From Coriolopsis trogii (Eukaryota; Basidiomycota; Agaricomycetes; Polyporales; Polyporaceae): 64,000 nt of DNA. Location: the NCBI GenBank assembly GCA_020543525.1, contig JAHYIO010000031.1, forward strand, positions 2,170,001 through 2,234,000, written 5' to 3'. Positions 33,143 through 43,980 of this stretch are shown here, one piece after another. A model generated the notes under the pieces. The model worked only from the letters and a program-made list of their open reading frames with translations, was not told the origin of the DNA and searched no databases. The translations under genes were made by a program, and so were the position numbers. Each line of letters starts with the position of its first letter. Position 1 is the first letter of the stretch.

Positions 33143-34891
33143 CTATAGCCTCCATCTCGGCTCGCCCGCAGCGAGCCTGCGGTTACGCCGCGTGTAGACG
33201 TAGTGCAACAATAGACCGGCCAGGGCACCGGAGAACATGAATCCGGCATTCGTGTAGTGCCCGGTGGGAAACCCAGGGCTCTCAGAACTTCTATATATGA
33301 ACACCCCTGCACGCACGCACGGCGTAAGGGAGAGAATATCAGCAACGTCTATGACGGGCACAGGCACGTAATCGCACGACTCGGGCGTACCGATGATCTG
33401 ACCAAACGTCGCGAGCGAGCCGTTTAGTGGCACGGCGAGCGTCGACGCTCCAGTACCCCGGAGGTTTCCTGTGAACCAGCTGATCGTCGGCCCCGAGATG
33501 GAGAAGGCGAAGGAGACGGCGAGGCATTCCACCCCGTAGCGGGCTCTGAAAGCGGTGGGAGGCAGTGAGCCTAGGGAAAAGGATGTGCACAGTGAGCATT
33601 TTCATCACATAGAAGCAGTAGGCCTGTCCGCGAACCTTCAATCAGGAAGCAGACCCCGCAAAGGGCGAACATGCCCATGGAGAACCACGAACGGATCTCA
33701 TACCGGTCGGATATCCAAGCCACCGTGGTCACCACGCAGAACGCGATCGCATAAGGCGGTACCGTGAACAGCTGCGCACTCAGCCCTTGGTATCCGAGAC
33801 CCTGGACGACTGTCGGCGTGAAGAGGGAGACGCTCGAGAATCCGACCGAGTACGCGATCCAGATGTAGTGGTGGAGGTAGAGCCTCCAATCGCGGAGCGT
33901 GTCTCGTGCCTCTGGCCAGGTGATCTTCTCGTGTCCGAGGGAAGCGACGCCCTTGATGCGCTCGATGGCGAGCTCGCGCTCGGCGGGGGAAAGCCATGAT
34001 ACCGTCTCTGGATAGTCCGGGTAGGTGGCGAAAATCAAGGGTGCAAGGATGCAGGCGGGGATGCCTTCGATGAGGAACAGCCAGCGCCAGCCCTCGAGGC
34101 TGTGGGCACCATTGAAGTGACCTATCCCGTACGCAATCGCACTGCCAAACGCGCCGCCAAGTGTCGCTCCCGCGAGGGTCAGGGCGATGCGGATGGCACG
34201 CTCGTTGGGTTTGTACCAGAACGTGAGACAGTAGACGATCCCGGGGAACAGACCGGCCTCAAATACGCCGAGAAGGAACCGTGTGACGACCAATCCGGCA
34301 TAGCTGCGCGTCGCCGCCATGAGCATGCCCATGGCACCCCAACCCACCACCAACAAGGCGAACCAACGACTCGGTTTGAACTTCTTCAACATGTAGTTGG
34401 ATGGCACCTCGAACAGGGCATATGCGATGAAGAACGCCATGAGGGCGACGTTATACTGATTGTCGGACAGATGCAATGATTGTTGGAGGGAGTCACCGGT
34501 GTCACTATTGAGGATCTTTGCGTTCCCCTATTGTCCGTGTTAGAATCGCAAAAACGGCAGATAGCGGGAATAACTGACGATATTGAATCTATCAACGAAG
34601 GCTAGCATGTACATCAGAGTCGAACCAGTGATCAAACGCAAGTCGATCCGCCGGACAAGTCTTTGCACCGCCATAAGCAGAACGTTCAGTATCGCTCCTC
34701 GACGTGGGTACGTGGGGCACTGACCTGCGTTCTGCCTCAGGGTCTACCACATACTCGGGGTTCGGGGTCGCGGCGATATCCTCGCATTGCACAATGGTCA
34801 CATCTTTCTCGCTCAGGCTCTCGTGCCCCAAGCCCGAAGCGCGCGATTCGACATCAGTACGCAATGGGGCAGTCGGGTTGGAGACAGTCAT
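33143..34891 (-). CDS. MFS transporter, anion:cation symporter family (Tna1/Dal5 type)
   Basis: Exons (minus): 34725-34891, 34579-34660, 33636-34527, 33391-33570, 33143-33306; 1485 nt, 494 residues, 12 membrane segments expected. After a 60-residue hydrophilic leader comes RRIDLRLITGSTLMYMLAF VDRFNIGNAKI, the typical first helix and loop of this family. YALFEVPSNYMLKKFKPSRW is the loop 2-3 region, and GVFEAGLFPGIVYCLTFWYK is the helix 4-5 segment with the conserved WY. The C-terminus ends YTRRNRRLAAGEPRWRL. Relatives carry nicotinate, allantoate, pantothenate or biotin precursors; the substrate cannot be set from sequence. The start at 34891 is the first ATG in frame. Confidence 0.9.
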
Positions 34892-36520
34892 ATCTGTGTC
34901 GCAAGTTTGGATGGGGATGCAACATCCCTGCGAGCTCTGGCTCAAGGATATAAGTAACCTGACAGAACTCACGAGTAAATATGGCTAGGCACATTGTCAA
35001 GAAGGTAGCGAAAGTTCGTATGGTCATCTGAGGTGACCCAGAATACCCTTGGAGTAGTGCGGCTTCAGTTTAGGGCTTCGAGCCTCTCACACCACTGCGA
35101 AGTTCATCGGTGGGAAGGATACAATCGACTGCATCTCAAGGCCCTCAATGAGGCCATCGAGGCGGTTGCTGTTGTCGGAGGCTCCAGGCGTACTTTGGTG
35201 CTGACAGCAAGAGCTATGAGAATGTCAGTTGATTAGAACGTAACTCCATGCAGGATGTCATGTATAGGACACCGCGTACCAGTCTCATACGCGGGCATAA
35301 TGAGGCATCAGTGTAGGAAGTATTACTATAAGTTTTCTCACCGTGGGGACAACCTTCTAGCGCAACACAAAGTTATGCCAGTGCACCATGCCGTCCACGA
35401 GCGTATCACAGGACAAGATCCTTTCGCTAAAGAGGGCCCAGAAGGTTGGTGAGTGGATGTAAGACGTAGAGGATGTACATATGCACATGCACATCGGCAT
35501 CATACTTACACGGCCAACGGGCATTTTGGTACATTTCCACCAGCCGAGGATTCCAAAATGTTTCCATCGGGCACTTTGGAATTATTCGGCCCAGACGCCC
35601 CGGCAGGTGTAGGCGACCGGCGCTGCGTCGCCAATCCTCGCTTATGCTTGGGTAAGATCTCCGATAACAAGTCGGAGGGTCCGGCCGGGAGAGAGCTGAT
35701 GTCATGCCATCGGTGGTCCTGATCCGGGACTTTTCGGCTTCCCACGATACGAATTCCCCATAAAAAGCCCCCAAACTGTCCACCTCACCCTCTCGTTCTT
35801 TCGCCCGTTTCTCCACCTTCCTGAGCCTCTGTCGTGCTCTTGAAACCCGTCTTCTGACCAAGTCCCTGTCCTCTGAGGTTCACGTCTGTGAGTGCTTTCT
35901 TATATGTGTTCTATAGTCAGTTCAATGAATCTCTCTTTCCAGTTCTCTTGTTGCATGCAGTACAGATGTCAAACACAAGAGCCATTTGTTTGTTCTGTTC
36001 TGTTCATGTAACCGTATCATAGAGTACGGTTTTTGTATTCCTAAATATTGATGAGCTGTTGCAATACATATTTTGCTGTCCATAACAACGACGGGACCGC
36101 CGATGATGCACGAGCAAGCCTGGGTGAGGACGAGGATGCCCATACAGCCTGTGAGAAATGCTGACGATGCCACGTCACCATTGGTGGATTGTGTGACGCT
36201 GTCTGGCGCTTGTTGGAACGGATGGAAATTTCTGGCCAATGTTACCAAAGCATTTGCAAAATCGCCGCTTTGGAAATATTTTGATAGACAGATTAGCATC
36301 CTGTGGTCAGAATGCGGGACTGATGGGGCCAAAATCGCATTCTTGGTAAATTAGTACTAACGGCACTCCTACGTGTAGTGATCCCCAGCGCTAACTGCGC
36401 CAGTCGGGATTTCCCATATTTGGTTGATAAGATACGTAATCTATTTTTTCAGTCTGTGGCAGGTGATCGGCTGCATGAGAGACGCGCTGCTCAAGCTTGT
36501 GTTCCTTCACCCCTTCCGTG
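34892..36520. other. Intergenic region between the MFS gene and DBP10
   Basis: Divergent promoter region, 1.6 kb, no gene seen. It holds an 8-bp inverted repeat CATTTTGG (35522-35529) / CCAAAATG (35553-35560), two similar GGGCATTTTGG / GGGCACTTTGG units, and the stem CTCCGA/TCGGAG near 35660-35680. Pyrimidine-rich stretches lie around 35780-35830. Confidence 0.4.
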
Positions 36521-39500
36521 ATGGTCTCTCTCAAGAGAAAACGTTCTGAGCCGACAGAACCTGACTCGGATTACTCTGAAGTTTCTTTGGACTGGGAGTC
36601 TGCTCACTCTGACGACGATATCGACATCTCGACTGCGCTCGCAGGGAAGCGACCTAAAGTCTCTCGGCACCAGGGCACATCCAAGGGGGACGAGCTAGAC
36701 AACGACGACGATCTTCAAGAATTCATACGAGAATCTATTGCGAAGAGAGATGTAAAGGAGGGCACGGAGCTGCTGAAGAGGACTAAGGGAAAGTCGAAGA
36801 TTGCCAAAGGCGAAGTCGGCGGAGGCAGTTTTCAGAGTATGGGTGCGTTCAACCTCTTCAAGGACTCCCGGAATTATTGCGTCTGTATTGCCATCCCTTT
36901 AAATGCTCAACGAGTTGGTTCCCAGGACTGTATCCTTGGCTTTTGCGTTCGCTGACGCTGCAGGGCTACCGCATACCTACACCAATACAACGTCTCTCTA
37001 TCCCTTCACTGCTCAGCAACCCACCACGAGATCTCGTAGGGATGGCTCGAACCGGCTCAGGAAAGTCTCTCGCGTACATGGTCCCTCTGGTGCAGCGTCT
37101 GGGAGGTAGACACTCTGCCACATTTGGAGCACGTGCTCTGATCCTCCTTCCTGCCCGTGAGCTCGCTCTTCAAATCCTGAAGGTTGGCAAGGAACTTGCA
37201 CGCGGCTGGCACGCTGGAGAAGGAGATCACGCTGGAGACGACAAAACAGTCGACGATGGCAAGAAAGGACAGACGCTTCGTTGGGGGCTGGTCGTAGGAG
37301 GCGAAAGCTTGGACGAACAATTCGAGATGATATCAAACAATCCAGACGTGTATGTACTACAGTATTCACAAGCAATAATGTCCACTTACCCGAGCGCAAC
37401 AGTATCATTGCGACGCCGGGTCGTCTGCTGCATCTCATCGTAGAGATGAACATGGACCTGAAGTCGGTGCAATACGTCGTCTTCGACGAAGCCGATCGCC
37501 TGTTTGAGATGGGTTTCCAAACGGCGCTCACAGAAATTCTCCACCGCCTACCACCCACCCGTCAGACCCTCCTTTTCTCCGCTACCCTCCCTAAGTCCCT
37601 CGTTGAATTCGCGAAGGCTGGTCTACAGAATCCGAAACTTGTTCGTCTAGATGCGGAGACCAAAATCAGCGCCGACCTCAAGATGGCCTTCTTCTCCGTT
37701 AAGCAGGCCGAGAAAGACGCATGCCTCCTCGTCCTCCTCCGTGACGTTATTGGGGTCCCTCTAGGAAAGCCCTCTGCAGAAGCTGACGAGGCCGTGGACA
37801 AGAAAGGCAAAGGCAAAGGGAAGGCGAAGCACTCAGAGCACGCAGCCGCCCCACACCAGACGCTCGTCTTCGCCGCGACAAAGCATCACGTCGAATACCT
37901 TACCAACCTTCTCGCGGCGGCCGGTTATGCGGTGTCACACATCTATGGTTCGCTCGACCAGACCGCACGAACGCAACAGATGGACGCGTTCCGCCGTGGG
38001 CGGACCAGCATTCTGGTCGTCACCGACGTCGCTGCGCGCGGTATCGATATTCCTGTTCTGGAGAATGTTGTCAACTACGACTTCCCACAGGGCGCGAGAG
38101 TCTTCGTTCATCGCGTCGGGCGAACCGCCCGTGCAGGCCGTCAGGGCTGGGCGTGGTCGTTTGTCACTGCCGCAGAGGTGCCGTACCTTCTCGACCTCCA
38201 GCTCTTCCTCGGGCGTCCGGTCAGGAGCGAAGTGAGTGGGTCTGGAGAGCAGGTGTACACCGAGTCCCTGGTTCTCGGGCCATTCGACCGCGATAGGGTG
38301 GATGAGGAGGTCGACTACATCAAGAAGCTCGACGAGGAAAACCACAACCTCAGCACGCTGCGGGAAGTCATGCGCAAGGGTCACGGCATGTATGAGCGCA
38401 GTAAGGGCAAGGCGAGCCCTGCGAGCTACAGCAAAACAAAGGATATGCTCAAGGATGGCAGGTGGGGCTATGCAGGGACGGAGTCCACCATCCACCCTGT
38501 ATGCTTACGCAGGAGCCCCGACGCCGCGGCGAAACTCGAAGAGGAGGCCAAGCGACGCGCACTGCTCAAGGTGGTCGACCGCTTCCGCCCGGCGGAGACG
38601 ATCATTGAACTCGGCGCGAGGGGCAACTCTGAGACCGCTGCATTGATGAAACAGCGGAGGAAGGCGCTCAGCAAGGCAGCTCAGCGCGCGTCGTTGGCGT
38701 CGACGTCTGCTGCTGCTGCGATGACCGTGGACGAGGACGCGGGTGGTCATGCCCATGACGCTGAGGACGACGAGGGTCCAGAAATGGCAGATGAGGAAGA
38801 CATCGCGGTACGTGTCCCTGTATGGGTAACTCTATCCTTGGTGTTGTGCTCATACATAGTGTCTAGGCTGTGTTTGACATGTCGACCAAGAAATCCAAGT
38901 CTGGAAAGGGGACCTTCAGAGACGAAGAGTTCTACATGTCCCACTATCAGAAGGACGCCGAAACAGAGAAAGGGTGTGTGCAGTTCCCGCCCTTAGATTG
39001 GCCGCCATCCTGACTGCTTCATGTAGCTACTCACTTCGGGACGGCGCCTCGTTCGCAGAACAAGCGCGCAACGTTACGTTCGACCTCACCGGAGACGAGG
39101 CCGCTGCACGGGAGCGCCAGCGCCGAGAGATGAAGTGGGACAAGAAGAAGAAGCGCTTCGTGAAGGGCACCGGCGAGGGGGCGGACAACGTCAAGATGGT
39201 CAAGACAGAAAGCGGTGTCAAGCTGCCCGTTACGTACCGGTCGGGGCGCTTTGACGAATGGAAGGCGAAGAGCCGCGTGAGCCTTCCGAGGGTCGGGGAG
39301 GCTGAGTCTGAGGGGGCGCGTGGTGGCGGCGCAGGGTTGGGCCCAGGCGGTAGGAAGTGGAAGCACAAGCAGGTTGCTGCGGCGAAGCCGCTTGACAAGC
39401 TGCGCGGTGACTACGAACGCAAGGTCCGCCAGCTCCAGAAGGCAGACAAAGGTGCCGATGGAGAGCAAGGTCCTTCACGTGGTGGTTCTTCTCGTCCACC

Positions 39501-39672
39501 TCCAGGGAAGAACAAGACCCCAGTCAAGACTAGTGGGCGCTATGGCGGGAAGTCTATTTCGCGGGTGAAGAGCGAACTGAAGACTGTGGACCAAATCCGC
39601 AAGGCGCGGAAGGTGATGGAGCAGAAGCGGCAAAAGAATGCACGTCCGACTCGGAGGAAGGGGAAACGATAG
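36521..39672 (+). CDS. DBP10: ATP-dependent RNA helicase DBP10 (DDX54 homologue)
   Basis: Nucleolar DEAD-box helicase of 60S ribosomal subunit assembly. Exons: 36521-36842, 36926-37349, 37403-38807, 38867-38973, 39027-39672; 2904 nt, 967 residues (yeast Dbp10 has 995). Domains in order: acidic N-terminal tail; Q motif GYRIPTPIQ; motif I ARTGSGKS; Ia PARELALQ; Ib TPGR; II DEAD (in VVFDEADRLFEMGF); III SAT; V ARGID; VI HRVGRTARAG. The DBP10-specific C-terminal region follows (DBP10CT, around FDMSTKKSKSGKGTFRDEEFYMSHYQ), ending in a Lys/Arg-rich tail. The N-terminal GGGSFQSMGLYPWLLRSL junction across intron 1 is also diagnostic. Start ATG at 36521 gives MVSLKRKRSE. Confidence 0.97.
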
Positions 39673-39746
39673 GTCTGCGGAGTGTCTGCGTACATGCAGT
39701 GTAGTTCTGGTCACATTCCGCCAATGTTCCAGTGTCATTATTATCG

Positions 39747-41591
39747 TCAGGCTGCGTCTGAATATTCCCACTTCGCACCATCGCCTGAGATGACCTTGGC
39801 ATCTGGATGACCATCCAGCAGGTCAACCCCGACACTCCGCAAAGCATTCACACACCACGCTGGGTAACCGTCATCCCCGAAATAGTCTGCAAAGAAGGTC
39901 TTCAGGTATTGAGGGAAGGTACCGTTGAAGATTGCCTGACGCGCGCCGCCCATGACTCGCGCCTGGAAGACGAGATTGTGTTGTGTGATAGCTGCAAGCA
40001 AACCGACCGTTCATCTGTCTCATTTCGCGCTCCGGAACGCCAGAGAACTCACCATGCGCAGCTGCGGTTTCCAATGTTGCAGTATGGTTTAGGAGTGCTC
40101 GTGTCATCCCACTGGCACACGTAGGACAGGGGCATTCTTCCTCTATCGGTCGCATGTCCGTCGCATGCTTGCTCAGTCCTGTGAACGTACATATATCAGT
40201 ATAAGCGGACATCGAGTTCCTCGCTTCTAGGGACTCACTGAGGTTCAGGGGTCCCTTGGACGTCAGTGCTACCCCGAAACGCGCGGTTCTTGTAGGGAAG
40301 ACACAGTCCGCCTGTCACCGTATGAGCATATATGGTGATTAGACAGCGCTAGACCTCACCATGTCTACTCCAAGCGCGACACAGACCAGAAGATCTAGCC
40401 AGACGTCAGAGGGAAGAGGGCAGATGGACGCTTGACCGAACCTTCCGCGAAACCAATACCCATCGAGTATCGCGGGCCTAACACAAGCGTCAGTGTACTC
40501 CCGAGTTTGGATTGCGAGAATGTCTTACGATCCTCGGGCAGCTTATCCGCACATTGTTTAATGCTGAGAGATCGTCAGAAAAACGCATGGTATTACCAAG
40601 CAATCGTTCGAGCGTACACTCTCCAAAAGACATCTATGAACCATTTGATCAGATAGCGTGTCATCAAGCATAGAATCGTCATACGTACCTTTCTCTTCTC
40701 CACCGCTCAACCCCCCTATCGCATAGCCGGCCACCTTATCCTTCCGTGCTATCATTTCGTCCAAGCACTTGTCACGGAGTTCAGGATCTAGACCGCCTTG
40801 CACAATCGCAAACAGGTTTTGTACGTCATCCTTGCCAGATTTCTGGTGGAACTCTATACAGCGGTCTAACCAGCGTACCGTCCTCCACATTGCTTCCTCG
40901 ACTCGTGGACCTACAGTCAGACTCGATACTGGCAGATGATATTGAACCTCCAACAGTATGCGATGTTGTATCACCCGGAAACACACACCTACATCATCTA
41001 GCTGCATCATAATATCGGCGCCGATGGCATGCTGTATGGAAATGCTTTCTTCTGGCTTCAACCACAATTGATCGGTTAGAATGAGCCACCATGACCTCTC
41101 AAGACCTACCGTTAGCATAGTAGGTTCGCCATCAAAAGGACTAGCGAATAGTGCCCCTTCTTCCGTAATCTTGGTGAATTTGCTCAGCGACACCAGTTGA
41201 AAGCCCCCGCTGTCCTGCTGAGCGTATTAGATATGTCCAGTCATGCTATATGAGGCTGCGCACAGTCAACAGGTTGTGGTTCCACCCTTGAAATTTGTGT
41301 GCGCCGCCAGCCTCCTTGAGCACTTCTATGCCAGGCCGCAGATTAAGGTGGTATGTGTTGTTCAGTATCAGGTTGACGCCAAGTGCCTCCACCTGCTGTG
41401 GGGTGAGCCCCTTGATCGCCGCCTGCGTCGCCACGGGCATGAAAGTGGGCAGCATCGTGACTCCATCTAGCTTGACAAATTTGAGCCAAGTACAAGAATA
41501 CCCATAAATGCATCGATTACTTACGAGCCAGGCGCATTCTGGATACCCTTGCTCGGGTGGTATGGCACTTGGCCAAAACTTCAAACTGCAT
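39747..41591 (-). CDS. QTRT1: Queuine tRNA-ribosyltransferase catalytic subunit
   Basis: Swaps guanine for queuine at position 34 of tRNAs with GUN anticodons (Tyr, His, Asn, Asp). Exons (minus): 41525-41591, 41264-41466, 41110-41214, 40989-41055, 40689-40928, 40597-40633, 40529-40563, 40442-40477, 40360-40394, 40239-40311, 40053-40178, 39747-39991; 1269 nt, 422 residues (human 403). Seen: [39 protein letters not shown] with the active-site Asp, [53 protein letters not shown] with the nucleophile region, and the zinc site CPCPTC plus QHNL. The usual MFDC is MADC here. The gene is convergent with DBP10 (74-base gap) and divergent from the mitochondrial tyrosyl-tRNA synthetase gene. Confidence 0.95.
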
Positions 41592-41905
41592 CGCGACGAT
41601 TGCCCTCAGTTTGCTAACTCGCGGAACGCTTCCGAGGAACGCGATTATCCTTTCGGTGGTCGAACTCTCTTTATAGGACTGAAGAGAAGGTGGAACACAA
41701 GCTTCAGTCAGGGATCGAGTGCTGATGGTACGGATGCTGGCGGCGGTAGTTTGGGTTTACTGGTAGCCGACGCCTGCCCGATGAGATCTCGCGACTCTAA
41801 ACTCTGAGTCGCGTCGCGTCAGGCACTGGCGCGCGGCAGCCAGCCAGCCAACGCGTCGACCTCACCCGTCCGCTCATCGTCTGACACGCTCTGCGCGCAT
41901 TCGCT
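41592..41905. promoter_or_regulatory. Shared divergent promoter, QTRT1 and mitochondrial TyrRS
   Basis: 314 bases separate the two start codons, so both transcripts must start here. No TATA-like box is obvious. The segment is GC-rich toward the synthetase side. Confidence 0.5.
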
Positions 41906-43741
41906 ATGCCGCTCGCTCGACATGGCTTGCCAAAGCTGACCTTCAGCGCGCATAGGAACTGGTTCCCACTGCCTCGACATTGTCGGAACTTTCATTTGCA
42001 AGCTGGACTTCTGGAGGATTTAAGGGCGCGCGGTCTGGTGGCAGACATCACAAGGTATGTGTTCACGACTCGCATCCAACGTCTCTTTGACCATCCCAGA
42101 CCTGCGCAGCTGGAAGCCGAGGTGCAGAAGCAACCGCAAACTGTGTACCTTGGGGTGGACCCGACAGCAAGGTCTCTGCATGTCGGGCATCTCGTCCCTT
42201 TCCTCTGTCTGTTCCACTTCCAAATTCGAGGCCACCAAATCATTCCGTTGGTATGTCATACGTTTGGCTTGCTGCATACGCCTCTGAGCTTTTACTCAGA
42301 TAGGCGGGGCCACGGGACTGATAGGTGACCCCTCTGGCCGATCGACGGAGAGACCTCTGTCCGCTCGCGAGACCATTGATTCCAATGTCGAACAATTGAC
42401 TGCTGGTATCAACAACTTCTTCACGCGTGCGATGGAGTATGCACAGCAGCGACTGGAGCCCTCGTCAACACGAATCAATGCGCCCAATGTCCAGAACAAT
42501 CTCAGCTGGCTCAAGGACCTCAATTTGCTCGAGTTTCTCCGGACCGTAGGGTTTCACAGCAGAGTAAATACCATGCTTTCAAGAGACAGGTGAGTGGGTT
42601 GTGTTTCTGTCGATCTCCCTTCTTCACAGAAAGCTAGCGTATCGGCTCGTCTCTCGTCCCAGCAAGGAATATCTTTTACGGAGTTCACGTACCAGCTCCT
42701 CCAGGCATACGATTTCTTGACATTGCATAGAACCCTTGGTTGTACTATTCAACTGGGCGGCTCTGACCAATGGGGGAATATCATCGCCGGCATTGAGCTC
42801 ATAAACCGCGCAAACTCTTCCCCTGGCTCTTCGGATGGCTCGGCGGAGAAAGGCTTCGGTATAACCACACCATTATTGACAACGGCGTCCGGGCAAAAGT
42901 TTGGCAAGAGCGCTGGGAACGCCGTTTCTTTGAATGAAGAAGACACCAGCGTGTTCGAATTCTACCAGGTGAGCGGGGCACATGCACAATGGCGACTACC
43001 GCAAACGAACATGAGCTAACCCGAGGGGAATGTTATCAGTTCTTCCTGAGGTCTTCAGACGCGGATGTCGGACGGTATCTCAAGATGTTCACCCTCTTGC
43101 CTCTTGAACAAGTCAATACCGTCATGGAAGAGCACAACGTATGCTCTCGACCGGTCCAAGATCAACGTCCATTCATCGCTCACAACCTTGTCAGAAATCC
43201 CCAGAAGAGCGCCGCGCGCAGCGGCTTCTTGCCCGCGAGGTGACTGAGCTAGTCCACGGCCGTATGTCTTCCTTATTTCATTTTTCCTATTCAACATGCT
43301 CATGCCTTCCTCAAATGGGCTTCTAGCGGATGGCGTTACGCGAGCGGTACTGGCCACCAAGCTCCTGTACGACCGCGACATCTCCACCGCCCGGGCAGAA
43401 GATGTCCTTCACGCCCTTCGTGGCAATCCAGTTCTGCACGTCCGTGACGCGTCCGAGGTTCTCGACGTGCCGCTCACTAAGCTGGCCGCGACCTTCCGCT
43501 TGGCGGCATCGAACGGTGCGTCTTTTCCTCCGCTGTTCCATACGGCGTGTTGACGGTGGCATGACCTTTGTCCGGGTGCGTAGGCGCCGCGCGTCAGTTA
43601 GTGTCCGCCAAGGGCCTGTACCTCAACAACGTCCCGGTTGCGGACGTCCAACAAAAGCTGTCCGCCGCCGACCTGATAGACGGGCGGATCGCTTTCCTCC
43701 GCGCCGGTTCTCAGAAACTTGCGGTATTAGCACTGAAGTAG
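41906..43741 (+). CDS. MSY1: Tyrosyl-tRNA synthetase, mitochondrial
   Basis: Class I aminoacyl-tRNA synthetase charging mitochondrial tRNA-Tyr. Exons: 41906-42054, 42100-42250, 42300-42589, 42638-42968, 43040-43138, 43195-43261, 43327-43515, 43584-43741; 1434 nt, 477 residues (yeast Msy1 has 492). The N-terminus ([19 protein letters not shown]...) is basic and Arg/His-rich, fitting a mitochondrial presequence. The HIGH-type motif is HVGH (residues 77-80) after [25 protein letters not shown] and [11 protein letters not shown] are tyrosine-binding segments, and the KMSKS-type motif is KFGKSAGNA. The C-terminal S4-like part ([13 protein letters not shown]) is complete. Bacterial-type architecture distinguishes it from the cytosolic enzyme. 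Confidence 0.96.
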
Positions 43742-43980
43742 ACGTCGCACATGTCTCTGTTGTTTCAGTAGCCAGCGTCGCGCTGTCAGCCAGGGACGGG
43801 TATTAAGGTGGTGGTTTGTAAACAACCAACTACTAATCTAGTGGAATACACGAGACAGACCGGGGACTGCGATCCTCCGACTAGGGTCACCCTCTTGCCT
43901 CCCAAATCCACAATCCAACATCCTCCTCCGATGTGGGCTAGGGAGAATCACGGCTCCGAAGCCGACCTATCCATGTGAGC

